Positions 32,968 to 41,453 of a stretch of DNA of 64,000 nucleotides are shown piece after piece. Source of the DNA: Palsa-851 sp035534435 (GTDB lineage: Bacteria; Chloroflexota; Dormibacteria; Aeolococcales; Aeolococcaceae); assembly GCA_035534435.1 (NCBI GenBank), contig DATLRX010000033.1, positions 62,001 through 126,000 of the forward strand, read 5' to 3'. The position numbers were made by a program, and so were the translations under genes. Positions within the stretch are counted from its first letter, which is position 1. The number at the start of each line of letters is the position of its first letter. Under the pieces are notes generated by a model. The model was not told the origin of the DNA. It searched no databases and saw only the letters and a program-made list of their open reading frames with translations.

Positions 32968-33339
32968 ATGAGCCCTGTGCCCACCACACCGAAGCCGTTG
33001 ATGGCCCTCCCCGTCGTCGATCGGGTCAAGGGATGCAGCCAGCAGGTCTCGGATCCCCTCCCCGCGGCACGCGCCGACGTTCTCGCCGGTGTCCACAAAG
33101 CACTCGGTGATCCGACACGCGTCCAGATCCTGCACATCCTGGCTGCCGCCACCGAACCGGTCTGCGTCTGCGATTTCACCGCGGCATTCGACCTGGGGCA
33201 GCCGACGATCAGCCATCACCTGGCGAAGCTGCGTGAGGCGGGCATCGTGACCAGCTTCAAACGCGGGATCTGGGCCTTCTATCAACTCGATCCGGAGATG
33301 CCGGCAGCCGCCCGGTCCGCGATCGAGCTCCTTCGCTGA
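32968..33339 (+). CDS. arsR: ArsR-family arsenite-responsive repressor
   Basis: 123 residues if the ATG at 32968 is used. ATG 32959, GTG 32977 and ATG 33001 are other options, because no clear ribosome site is present and a TAGAAT at 32964-32969 could be a -10 element. The winged helix is clear: VHKALGDPTRVQILHIL, the recognition helix DLGQPTISHHLAKLREAGIV, and the wing SFKRGIWAFYQL. The metal-sensing Cys-Val-Cys in EPVCVCDFTAAF sits exactly where E. coli ArsR binds As(III). A further Cys lies in the N-terminal arm (VKGCSQQ). It diverges from the ars operon it presumably controls. Confidence 0.92.
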   Translation: MSPVPTTPKPLMALPVVDRVKGCSQQVSDPLPAARADVLAGVHKALGDPTRVQILHILAAATEPVCVCDFTAAFDLGQPTISHHLAKLREAGIVTSFKRGIWAFYQLDPEMPAAARSAIELLR

Positions 33340-33441
33340 TCTGAGGCCTCCCGAGCCGCGAGCGCCGGCCCGACCGAACGATGGTCTGAACGGTCCAAAC
33401 GACCGGCCACCCGAACTGCCATGCTGGGCTCCGACGCATTG

Positions 33442-33479
33442 ACGGACGGCTGAGCCCGCATTGGGCGTGTGCCGTCCGT
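33442..33479. repeat. Nested hairpin between arsR and the lipoprotein gene
   Basis: A perfect 9-base inverted repeat, ACGGACGGC (33442-33450) and GCCGTCCGT (33471-33479), encloses a smaller GCCC/GGGC hairpin (33454-33457 and 33463-33466). There is no following T-run, so it is not a classical intrinsic terminator. It lies 27 bp before the lipoprotein start and could be an arsR terminator, a protein-binding palindrome or an RNA element. The remainder of the 167-bp gap shows nothing recognisable. Confidence 0.4.
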
Positions 33480-33506
33480 TCTCCGCGCCGAGAGTGTGGG
33501 GGTGAG

Positions 33507-34310
33507 GTGGTGAGAAGCATCGTTGTGTCTGCGCTGGCCTGCGCCTGGATGGCGGCGGCTGCATCCGGTTGCGGCGCATTGGCGCCGCAGCATGCGCCGA
33601 GTGCACCCGCGGTCCGGGCGTCGCCGGCGATCAGCACGAGTCCATCGGCGACGGCAAGCGGACCATGCGCGGGCGTCACGGCGACGGTGAGCATCGACGA
33701 CGTGGCGCCGGCGTGTCAGGCGCGCTGGGTGCCGTACGGGGTCACCGAGGTTCCGCCCGCGAACGAGCTGACGATCGAACACGTCCCCAACGCGCCGGCG
33801 GTGGTCAACATGACCGACGGGGCGGTGACCGACGCGACGGCGCAACACTGGGCGAATGCCAGCAACTGGGACAGCGGCTGGTGGCAGTGGGCGCAGGCTC
33901 ACGGCCAGCTCTTCATGTTGCGCAACCTGGTCGGTCCGGCCCTCATCCCCGTCGCCGAGGTCGAGGCACTCCAACACGGGGGGACCGTCGCCCAACCCGA
34001 CTGCAATCTCTACCCCGTCAGCTCCACGTTGTTCGCGGTCGGCGACGCCGGCAGGGCGTACTTCGCTCGCAAACACCTACCGACCGATGACACGTACGTC
34101 TTCGTGGTCGTGTACCGCGGCCCGTGCAGCGAAACGCTCAGAACCGCTGACGGAGTGACGTCGTCGATCGTCGACTTCACGGAGAACACCACCGTGTTCG
34201 CGCCGGGCACCTTGCGCAGCGACCCGGTCCTCGGTGATCTCTGGTTCGCCGATGCGGGAGGCAACTGTCAGGACCCGCTCGGGCCGCCACCCGTCTGGTG
34301 CGGTCGGTGA
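33507..34310 (+). CDS. Putative lipoprotein of unknown function
   Basis: 267 residues from tandem GTG codons. The N-terminus is a lipoprotein signal peptide ending in the lipobox AAASGC (Cys about residue 22), followed by a Ser/Pro/Ala linker of about 30 residues. The mature domain has six further Cys (for example GPCAGVTATVSID, VAPACQARWV, RGPCSETL, PVWCGR), which could form disulfides, and a Trp-rich patch (NWDSGWWQWAQAHG). I do not recognise the domain. It overlaps the next secreted protein gene by 4 bases, so the two are probably made together. Confidence 0.7.
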   Translation: MVRSIVVSALACAWMAAAASGCGALAPQHAPSAPAVRASPAISTSPSATASGPCAGVTATVSIDDVAPACQARWVPYGVTEVPPANELTIEHVPNAPAVVNMTDGAVTDATAQHWANASNWDSGWWQWAQAHGQLFMLRNLVGPALIPVAEVEALQHGGTVAQPDCNLYPVSSTLFAVGDAGRAYFARKHLPTDDTYVFVVVYRGPCSETLRTADGVTSSIVDFTENTTVFAPGTLRSDPVLGDLWFADAGGNCQDPLGPPPVWCGR

Positions 34311-35578
34311 CGCGGCGCCTGCGCTGTCTGTGCCTGACGCTCGCGCTGACGGGCCTGCTGCCGCTTGCATCGGCATCCGCCGCAGGCGGCGGGGGCGGTT
34401 CCGGGGCGCCGGGCCCGGGGCCGTCCGGGGCGGGCAGCGCAGCGTTGACGCACGGCAGACTCGTCACCGGAGCAGGCGGCACCTACCTCCCGATCACGCC
34501 GACGGACATCGTCCCCGATGGATCGGATCCACCGAACCCGCTCCGCATACCGCCGAAGGGACCGAATCCACAAGGGATGTCGTGCCCCACGACGAGCCTG
34601 TTCCATGTCGGACCGGGCTCACCTGCACCCGGGGGCGGCGTGGTCGCGGTGATCGCGATCCATCCCACGTTCACGCGAAACGCAGGCGGCGGCTACGACG
34701 GATCCGACGCGCGTTTCGCATACACACTCCGCAACGCAATCCCTGCCGGCGGCGACCCGACGGCAACGTCGCCCGGGAGCCTCGCGACCGAGGCGAACGT
34801 GATCGGTCATGTCGTCGCGGTCACGGCGTTCCTGCGGACGCGCGGAACGTGGGAGGACGCGCAGCCCGTCGCACCGTTCGGCGGGAGTTGCGTCGGCGCG
34901 AGCTTCACCTTCAGCGCGCCGTACCTCGCAGGTGATGCGCCGCCACCCACGCCGCCCCCCGGGATGCTCACCACACCGCCGTTCCCGACCGGTGCGCCGC
35001 TTGCCGCCGCATTGACCGCGGCGTGGACCATCGGGAGCGTCGCGACGTTGCCCGGACCGGCGCCGACCGCGCGCACCTTCGTCCACATCCCGACGTGCGC
35101 GTGGACGCAGTCAGATGTTCCGGCGCAGCCGGCGGCCCTGCACGCGCTGAGCGCGGCCGTCGTCGGCGGATACACGCTCTTCCTGCTGTACGACGTGGTG
35201 GTCACGCCGGGACCGGTGACATGGCGCTGGGGAGACGGCACGAGCAGCACCGCCGCGGGCCCCGTTGAACACGCACCGACGAGCCTGCCCCGCTACGACC
35301 CCTCGACGCAGATGTGGACGGCACCGTGCGCCGTGAGCCACGCGTACGACGCGGTTTCCGGCGGGGTGACCATCACCGCATCCGAGACCTTCCGGATCGC
35401 CATCACGGTGAGCTGGAGCGACGGCCTCAGCGTCCACACACAACCGGTTGCGTGCGATGCCGTTTCCGGTGGCGCCTGCAGCATCGCGCTCGGCCCCGCC
35501 AACGGCTGGTCGAGCGGGCCGCATGCGGTCGATCAGATCGAGCCGGTTCCCTTCGCGCCGCCGACCCCGGCACCATAG
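34307..35578 (+). CDS. Secreted protein with PKD-like motif, unknown function
   Basis: 423 residues from the GTG in a GTGA overlap; a GTG nine bases upstream is also possible. A signal peptide (CLCLTLALTGLLPLASASA) is followed by a Gly/Pro-rich segment. Later, PVTWRWGDGTSST resembles the WDFGDGT core of PKD domains, and VSHAYDAVSGGVTITASETF fits the following PKD strand, as does the repeated TVSWSDGLSV. A Pro-rich linker (APPPTPPPG) lies mid-protein. No catalytic motif is evident. Together with the upstream lipoprotein it looks like a small cell-surface pair of unknown role. Confidence 0.68.
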   Translation: MTRRLRCLCLTLALTGLLPLASASAAGGGGGSGAPGPGPSGAGSAALTHGRLVTGAGGTYLPITPTDIVPDGSDPPNPLRIPPKGPNPQGMSCPTTSLFHVGPGSPAPGGGVVAVIAIHPTFTRNAGGGYDGSDARFAYTLRNAIPAGGDPTATSPGSLATEANVIGHVVAVTAFLRTRGTWEDAQPVAPFGGSCVGASFTFSAPYLAGDAPPPTPPPGMLTTPPFPTGAPLAAALTAAWTIGSVATLPGPAPTARTFVHIPTCAWTQSDVPAQPAALHALSAAVVGGYTLFLLYDVVVTPGPVTWRWGDGTSSTAAGPVEHAPTSLPRYDPSTQMWTAPCAVSHAYDAVSGGVTITASETFRIAITVSWSDGLSVHTQPVACDAVSGGACSIALGPANGWSSGPHAVDQIEPVPFAPPTPAP

Positions 35579-35582
35579 CGCC

Positions 35583-37115
35583 TCAGCTCAGCAACGATCG
35601 TCCGGTCATCGCGTCGGGCACGGGCAATCCCATCGCATCGAGGACGGTCGGCGCAATGTCGCGGAGGCCGCCGTCGGTGCGCAACGAAGCGTTGCCTGCG
35701 CCCGCGATGATGACTGGGACCGGGCTGGTGGTGTGCGCCGTGAGGATCGATCCATCGCGACGGTCGATCTTGTATTCGGCGTTGCCGTGATCGGCCGTGA
35801 TCAGCAGGCCGCCGTGCGCGGGCTCGACGGCTCGCGCGATGCGCCCGAGGCACATGTCGATGCATTCGACGGCGCGCACGGTCGCATCGAAATGCCCGGT
35901 GTGTCCGACCATGTCGGCGTTCGCGAAGTTGGCGATGATGAGCGCCTCCGCTCCACCCTCGAGGTGCGCGACGACGGCGTCCGCGACGCCCGCCGCACTC
36001 ATCTCCGGGGCAAGGTCATACGTCGCGATCCGGGGCGACGGGACCAGGAGACGCTCCTCACCGTCGAACGGCGTCTCGCGACCGCCGTTGATGAAGTACG
36101 TGACATGCGCGTACTTCTCCGTCTCCGCAACATGGAACTGGCGCAGACCGGCATCGCTCACCACCTCCGCCAGTGTGTGCGCGACATTCTCACGTGGGAA
36201 CGCGACCTGCGCGTCGAGGTCCCGCTCGTACTCGGTGAAGGTGACCAGCTCAACGTCCTCGAGCACGCGCGACCTCGTGAACGCCGCGAACGCACGGTCG
36301 ACGAGTGCGTGACTCAACTGCCGGCCACGATCGGGGCGGAAGTTGAAGAAGATGATCGAGTCGCCGTCCTCGATGCGGATGCGCCGTCCGTCCTGAAGGA
36401 TCGACGCCGGAGGGACGAACTCGTCGGTGACGTCCGCGGCGTACTGCGCCTCGATGTACGCGACGGCGTCGGTCGCGGCGTCCCCTCCCGCTCCGGCGAT
36501 GACGTCGTACGCGCGCTCCGTCCGGTCCCAGCGATGGTCGCGGTCCATGGCGTAATACCTGCCCGCGACGGAGGCCACCGCACCGACACCGACGCGTTCG
36601 ATGTCGTTGATGAACGTGCGGACGAACCCTGACGCGCTCGTCGGGGGCTCGTCACGACCGTCGAGAAACGCGTGGAACCAGAGCGAGGTCAGCCCGCGGC
36701 GGCGTGCCAGCTCGGCAATGGCAACAGCGTGATCCTGGTGGCTGTGCACGCCGCCGGGAGAGACCAGGCCAAGGCAATGCAGCGAAGCACCGCCATCGCG
36801 CGCCCGGTCGACGGCGGCGCAGAGCGGACCGTTCTCGAAGAAGCTGCCGTCGTCGATGTCGTGGTTGATGCGCGACAGTGGCTGTAGCACGAGCCGGCCG
36901 GCGCCGATGGTCAGATGTCCGACCTCCGAGTTTCCCTGCTGCCCGGGTGGGAGACCAACGGCAACTCCGCTCGCATCGACCTGGGTGTGCGGCCAGCGCG
37001 CGTCGAGCGCATCGAGCTCAGGTGTCGCAGCAGCGGCGATGGCATTGCCGTACGGATCGGCGTTGTAGCCCCACCCGTCCAGGATCACGAGCACGAACGG
37101 GCGCACGCCGCTCAC
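35583..37115 (-). CDS. gpmI: 2,3-bisphosphoglycerate-independent phosphoglycerate mutase
   Basis: 510 residues from the GTG at 37115, placed just before the first strand (RPFVLVILDGWGYN); a longer open frame upstream shadows tpiA. The alkaline-phosphatase-type metal motifs are present: LDGWG, GQQGNSEVGH with the nucleophilic Ser, SPGGVHSHQDH, FLDGRDEPP, NFANADMVGHTG and LLITADHGNAE. It interconverts 3- and 2-phosphoglycerate using two Mn ions. It is the fourth gene in a gap-pgk-tpiA-gpmI glycolytic operon, 19 bp after tpiA. Enolase is not here. Confidence 0.95.
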   Translation of the reverse strand: MSGVRPFVLVILDGWGYNADPYGNAIAAAATPELDALDARWPHTQVDASGVAVGLPPGQQGNSEVGHLTIGAGRLVLQPLSRINHDIDDGSFFENGPLCAAVDRARDGGASLHCLGLVSPGGVHSHQDHAVAIAELARRRGLTSLWFHAFLDGRDEPPTSASGFVRTFINDIERVGVGAVASVAGRYYAMDRDHRWDRTERAYDVIAGAGGDAATDAVAYIEAQYAADVTDEFVPPASILQDGRRIRIEDGDSIIFFNFRPDRGRQLSHALVDRAFAAFTRSRVLEDVELVTFTEYERDLDAQVAFPRENVAHTLAEVVSDAGLRQFHVAETEKYAHVTYFINGGRETPFDGEERLLVPSPRIATYDLAPEMSAAGVADAVVAHLEGGAEALIIANFANADMVGHTGHFDATVRAVECIDMCLGRIARAVEPAHGGLLITADHGNAEYKIDRRDGSILTAHTTSPVPVIIAGAGNASLRTDGGLRDIAPTVLDAMGLPVPDAMTGRSLLS

Positions 37116-37134
37116 GGCGTTGAGCCCAGCGGCA

Positions 37135-37914
37135 TCACGCTCGCGAGGCCGCGGCGATGATCGCGGCGAACTCCTCGGCTCGCAGACTGGCGCCCCCGAC
37201 CAGCGCACCGTCGATGTCCCGCTCGGCGAACAGGGACGCGGCGTTGGCGGCGGTCACGCTGCCGCCGTACAGGACTCTCGGCTGCGCCTGCACGAATCTC
37301 GGACAGAGGTGCGCCTTGATGTGCGCGGTGACCTCCTGCGCCTGGTCAGGTGTCGCGGTGCGTCCCGTGCCGATCGCCCATACGGGCTCGTACGCAATCA
37401 CGAACCCATCACTCGGTGCCGGCATCTCGAGCGAGAGGAACACGGCATCGAGCTGGCGGTCGACCACCTCAAATGTCCGATCGGCGTCGCGCTCATCCTC
37501 GGTCTCTCCGACGGCGAGGATGACGAGCAGGCCGTGCGCAAGCACGGCGCTGAACTTCTTCGCGACCTCGTCGTCGCGCTCACCGAAGACATGACGGCGT
37601 TCGGAGTGCCCGACCAGCGCGAGATCGCAGAGACCTTCGAGCATCGACGGTGAGATCTCACCCGTGTACGCGCCCTTCTCGTCCCAGAAGACGTCCTGCG
37701 CACCGAGCAGGATGCCGGATCCCTCGATGACCGAGCGCACGGGCCAGAGGTGCGTGAACGGCGGCAACATCGCAACCTCCACGCCGCGGATACCGGCAAC
37801 TGCGGCGACGACGGCACCGGCCAGCGCCGTGCCCTCGGCAACGGTCGTGTTCATCTTCCAGTTACCGGCCACCATCGGCCGGCCGCCGGATGCCTCGGTG
37901 AGAGGCTCCGTCAA
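37135..37914 (-). CDS. tpiA: Triosephosphate isomerase
   Basis: 259 residues from a TTG in a TTGA overlap with pgk; an ATG at 37875 directly before VAGNWKMN is the alternative. Catalytic residues are in VAGNWKMN (Lys), LVGHSERR (His) and IAYEPVWAIGTG (Glu), with the phosphate loop in VLYGGSVTAANAA. It interconverts DHAP and glyceraldehyde-3-phosphate. If TTG is used, the protein has a 13-residue N-terminal extension compared with most homologues. Confidence 0.95.
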   Translation of the reverse strand: MTEPLTEASGGRPMVAGNWKMNTTVAEGTALAGAVVAAVAGIRGVEVAMLPPFTHLWPVRSVIEGSGILLGAQDVFWDEKGAYTGEISPSMLEGLCDLALVGHSERRHVFGERDDEVAKKFSAVLAHGLLVILAVGETEDERDADRTFEVVDRQLDAVFLSLEMPAPSDGFVIAYEPVWAIGTGRTATPDQAQEVTAHIKAHLCPRFVQAQPRVLYGGSVTAANAASLFAERDIDGALVGGASLRAEEFAAIIAAASRA

Positions 37915-39110
37915 CGACGGGCACCCTCACGGTCGCGGAGCGCGGCCACGCCCGGGAGCGTGCGTCCCTCGAGGAACTCGATGGTCGCGCCGCCACCAGT
38001 GCTGATGAAGCTGATCTGCTCTGCGACACCCGCGTCCTGCACGGCGGCGGCAAGGTCACCGCCGCCGATCACCGATGTGGCGGATGAGGCAGCGACGGCG
38101 CGCGCAACGTCCCTCGTCCCGACGGCGAAGGATGGGATCTCGTAGATCCCGAGCGGCCCGTTCCAGATGATGGTCCCGGCGCCGCCGCAATCCGAGGCGA
38201 TCCGTGCCACCGTGTCCGGGCCTGCGTCAACCACCGCCCACCCGTCGGGGATGCCGGTGTTCGCCACCACGCGTGTCGGCGCGTCAGCGTCGTCGACGCG
38301 TTCCGCGATGACCGCATCGGTTGGCAGCCGGATGTCGGCGCGACGACCGGCGGCGGCATCGAGCAGCGTCCGTGCCGTTGCCACCTGGTCCTCCTCGACG
38401 AGCGACGTCCCCGTGGCCATGCCGAGGGCGCGATAGAAGGTGCACGCCATGGCGCCGCCGACCCAGAGGATGTCGACGCGGTCGAGGAGATGGTCGAGCA
38501 CGCCGACCTTCGTCGAGATCTTCGAGCCGCCGACGATCGCGACCACCGGCGCGCGAGGATTGTCCATGACGCCACCGAGCATCTCGAGCTCGCGCGCCAT
38601 GAGCTTGCCGGCCACTGCCGGGAGCAGGTGCGCGACGCCCTCCGTGGAGGCATGCGCGCGATGCGCCGTGCCGAACGCGTCGTTGACGTACACGTCGGCG
38701 AAGGCGGCGAGCTGCTGCGCGAACGCCGGATCGTTCGATTCCTCACCGGGCTCGAAGCGGATGTTCTCGAGCATCCCGACGTCACCGTCGCGCAGCGATG
38801 CGACCATGCTCCTGGCGCCGTCACCGACCACGTCGGACGCGAGACGCACGTCGGCCCCGATGAGGGTGCTCAGGTGCGTCGCCACGGGACCGAGGCGGAG
38901 CTTGTCGTCGATTCGCCCTTTCGGGCGTCCCAGGTGCGCCACGACGATGACGCGGGCGCCTCGAGCACGCAACGCCTCGATGGTCGGGATCGCCGCGCGA
39001 ATCCGGCGGTCGTCGACGATCGCTCCATCGCGCATGGGCACGTTGAGGTCCTCGCGCAGCAGCACCCGCTGGCCGTGGACATCGATGTCATCGATGGTCG
39101 CCTTGTTCAC
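37911..39110 (-). CDS. pgk: Phosphoglycerate kinase
   Basis: 399 residues from the GTG at 39110; a longer open frame is the shadow of gap. Motifs: RVLLREDLNVPMRDG, VVAHLGRPKG, ENIRFEPGEESN, VNDAFGTAHRAHAST, the hinge and nucleotide-binding VVAIVGGSKISTK, and the C-terminal VIGGGDLAAAV, STGGGATIEFLEG. It makes ATP from 1,3-bisphosphoglycerate. It lies 11 bp after gap. Confidence 0.95.
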   Translation of the reverse strand: MNKATIDDIDVHGQRVLLREDLNVPMRDGAIVDDRRIRAAIPTIEALRARGARVIVVAHLGRPKGRIDDKLRLGPVATHLSTLIGADVRLASDVVGDGARSMVASLRDGDVGMLENIRFEPGEESNDPAFAQQLAAFADVYVNDAFGTAHRAHASTEGVAHLLPAVAGKLMARELEMLGGVMDNPRAPVVAIVGGSKISTKVGVLDHLLDRVDILWVGGAMACTFYRALGMATGTSLVEEDQVATARTLLDAAAGRRADIRLPTDAVIAERVDDADAPTRVVANTGIPDGWAVVDAGPDTVARIASDCGGAGTIIWNGPLGIYEIPSFAVGTRDVARAVAASSATSVIGGGDLAAAVQDAGVAEQISFISTGGGATIEFLEGRTLPGVAALRDREGARR

Positions 39111-39121
39111 ACGCTTGCGCT

Positions 39122-40129
39122 CTAGAGTCTCGACTCGATCAGGTCGACCAGGTCGACCACGCGGCAGGAGTATCCCCACTCGTTGTCGTACCAGGACAGC
39201 ACCTTGACGGTGTGATCGCCGAGGACCATCGTCGACGGCGCGTCGAGGATCGACGAGTGCGAGTCGTGCAGGAAGTCCATCGACACCAGCTGCTCCTCGC
39301 TGACCGCGAGGATGCCTTCGAGCCTGCCGCCCGCCGCCTCGCGCATGGCCCCATTGATGTCCTCGGCCGTGGCGCTCTTCGAGAGCGTCGCGGTGAGGTC
39401 GACGAGGCTCACGTCGGGCACCGGGACACGGAGTGACATGCCGTGGAACTTCCCCGCCAGCTCGGGCATGACGAGCGCCATGGCCTTGGCGGCGCCGGTC
39501 GTCGTCGGAATGATGGACAGCGCCGCGGCACGCGCGCGCCGCTTGTCCTCGTGCGGAGCGTCGAGGATGACCTGGTCCTTCGTGTACGCGTGGACCGTGG
39601 TCATGAACCCGGTCTCGATCCCGAAGGAGTCGTTGAGCACCTTCGCGACCGGCGCGAGGCAGTTCGTCGTGCACGAGGCGTTCGAGACGACGTGGTGCTC
39701 GGCCGGGTTGTACGCGTTGTCGTTGACGCCGATGCAGATCGTGATGTCCTCGTTCTTCGCGGGCGCGGTGATCACCACCTTGCGGGCACCGGCATCGAGA
39801 TGCCCCTTGGCGCGCACGGCGTCCGTGAAGAAACCGGTGGATTCGACCACGATGTCAACGCCCAGGTCGGTCCACGGGAGGCGCTGCGGATCGCGTTCCG
39901 CGAGCACCGTGATGGTGCGCCCGTCGACGGTGATGCTGTCAGAAGCGGCAGCAACTGTGCCGGGGAAGCGCCCGAACACGCTGTCGTACTTGAGCAGGTG
40001 GGCGAGCATCTCGGGAGTGGTGATGTCGTTGACCGCCACGATCTCGAGCTCAGGGGAGCGCTCCCGGGCGGCCCGGAACACGTTGCGTCCGATGCGGCCG
40101 AAGCCGTTGATGCCGACTCTCACTCCCAT
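39122..40129 (-). CDS. gap: Glyceraldehyde-3-phosphate dehydrogenase
   Basis: 335 residues from the ATG at 40129, preceded by AGAGGAGG, which settles the start. NAD-binding VGINGFGRIGRNVFRAA, the catalytic Cys in SNASCTTNCLAP, the His in MTTVHAYTKDQ and the C-terminal SWYDNEWGYSCR are intact. It is the lead gene of the glycolytic operon, 37 bp after whiA, and its strong ribosome site may mark an internal promoter or start of the unit. Confidence 0.96.
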   Translation of the reverse strand: MGVRVGINGFGRIGRNVFRAARERSPELEIVAVNDITTPEMLAHLLKYDSVFGRFPGTVAAASDSITVDGRTITVLAERDPQRLPWTDLGVDIVVESTGFFTDAVRAKGHLDAGARKVVITAPAKNEDITICIGVNDNAYNPAEHHVVSNASCTTNCLAPVAKVLNDSFGIETGFMTTVHAYTKDQVILDAPHEDKRRARAAALSIIPTTTGAAKAMALVMPELAGKFHGMSLRVPVPDVSLVDLTATLSKSATAEDINGAMREAAGGRLEGILAVSEEQLVSMDFLHDSHSSILDAPSTMVLGDHTVKVLSWYDNEWGYSCRVVDLVDLIESRL

Positions 40130-40166
40130 GCGAGGCAACCTCCTCTGCTCGAATGACGATGCGCGT

Positions 40167-41027
40167 TCAACGCCGGGGCCCCACCCTATCACCGCCCTCA
40201 CCTGCCGCGGCGACGAGGCGATGCAGACGGCCGGCCATGGCGGGCCGGCTGCAGCCGGCCCGCTTCGCGAGCTGCCCCAGGTCGTCGTCCGGATGCCGGG
40301 CGCGCAGCGCAGCCGCTTCGCGCAACGCCGGCGGCAGTGCGAGCCAGCGCGCGGGATCCGCCTCGAGGACGGCGATCGACTCGATCTGCCGGACGCCGGC
40401 GGCGACGGTTCTGCGGAGGTTCGCGGTCTCGGCGTTGAGCCGGCGGTTGACGCCGCTCCGCACCTCGCGGATCACCCGCCCGGACTCGAACGCGAGACGG
40501 CCGGCCTGCGCGCCGATCGAGCTGAGGGCGGCGCCCACCGCGGCGCCCGACCGCACCGTGACCACCCACCGTCCTCTGCGTCGACGCATCTGCGCGGTGA
40601 TGCCGAGCATCGCGAAATCGGTTGACAGGCGCCGGGCCCCCTCCTCTGCCGCGCATCCGATCTCGAGGTATGGCTCGCCGTCCGGCCGCACGAGCCGGCC
40701 AGCCCCGAGGAACGCGCCGCGAAGTCGGCTGCGCGCGCAGCACACGCGAGCAGACCGTGCGTGAACCACCGACGGATCGTCGCCCACAAGGAGGTACTGG
40801 GGCCGGCGTGCCACGCCGACGCGCGAGACGTGGGCGGGGAAGTGCTCCGCGTGCAGTGCCTGCATGGCCGCTCGCACCGCCACCGGTCGCGTCGTCGCGA
40901 TCTCGTCCGGCGTGGTGGTCACGAGCGCGAGCCCCTCGACGAGGGACAGCCGGCAACACGAGAGCAGCGGCGTGTGCGGCGCGAGCTCGGCGACGACCCG
41001 CTGGGTGAATGACTGCGTCGCGTCCAT
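40167..41027 (-). CDS. whiA: WhiA-family transcriptional regulator
   Basis: 286 residues. The N-terminal degenerate LAGLIDADG-like domain is seen in CCARSRLRGAFLGAGRLV and the paired repeat. The C-terminal helix-turn-helix is RQIESIAVLEAD, LPPALREAAALRARHPDDD, LGQLAKRAGCSRPAMAGRLHRLV. WhiA controls division or sporulation genes in Streptomyces and chromosome segregation in Bacillus. The uvrC-rapZ-yvcK-whiA order known elsewhere is kept except that yvcK is absent. Confidence 0.88.
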   Translation of the reverse strand: MDATQSFTQRVVAELAPHTPLLSCCRLSLVEGLALVTTTPDEIATTRPVAVRAAMQALHAEHFPAHVSRVGVARRPQYLLVGDDPSVVHARSARVCCARSRLRGAFLGAGRLVRPDGEPYLEIGCAAEEGARRLSTDFAMLGITAQMRRRRGRWVVTVRSGAAVGAALSSIGAQAGRLAFESGRVIREVRSGVNRRLNAETANLRRTVAAGVRQIESIAVLEADPARWLALPPALREAAALRARHPDDDLGQLAKRAGCSRPAMAGRLHRLVAAAGEGGDRVGPRR

Positions 41028-41039
41028 GGTCAGCGCCCG

Positions 41040-41453
41040 TCAGTCATAGCGCCGATCGGGCTTGTCGACGTCGCGATGGCTCACGGACACCACCAATCCG
41101 TCGGCACGGAGTCGCGCTGCCAGCGCCTCGACGATGGCGACGGAGCGGTGCCTCCCGCCGGTGCAGCCGACGGCGACGTGCAACACATCGCGTCCATGAC
41201 CTGCCGAGCGCTCCACCGAGAACGTGACGAGCGCGCGAACGCGATCCATGAGCTCACCGGCCGCGGGATCCTCGAGGACATAGTCCCGCACCGCCGGCTC
41301 GAGACCGGTATGCGGCCGCAGCTCGGGAACCCAGAAGGGGTTTCTCACCATCCGCGCGTCCGCCGTCACCTCGGCCTCCGCTGGGAGACCGAACTTGAAA
41401 CCGAAGGAGGCCAGCTCGACGCTCATCGGCGCGGGCGGCGCCACGTCGTTCAC
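41040..41453 (-). CDS. RapZ C-terminal domain protein (P-loop kinase domain absent)
   Basis: 137 residues, GTG start in a GTGA overlap with uvrC (an ATG at 41426 is an alternative). It matches only the C-terminal half of RapZ/YvcJ: ASFGFKFGLPAEAEVTADARMVRNPFW, LRPHTGLEPAVRDYV, and the ligand-binding loop AVGCTGGRHRSVAIVEAL, ending VSHRDVDK. The N-terminal nucleotide-binding domain of about 150 residues is missing, and the start is anchored by the overlap, so it is a real short gene. In E. coli this half binds GlcN6P and carries the RNA/protein interaction sites. It lies between uvrC and whiA as in full-length relatives. Confidence 0.83.
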   Translation of the reverse strand: MNDVAPPAPMSVELASFGFKFGLPAEAEVTADARMVRNPFWVPELRPHTGLEPAVRDYVLEDPAAGELMDRVRALVTFSVERSAGHGRDVLHVAVGCTGGRHRSVAIVEALAARLRADGLVVSVSHRDVDKPDRRYD

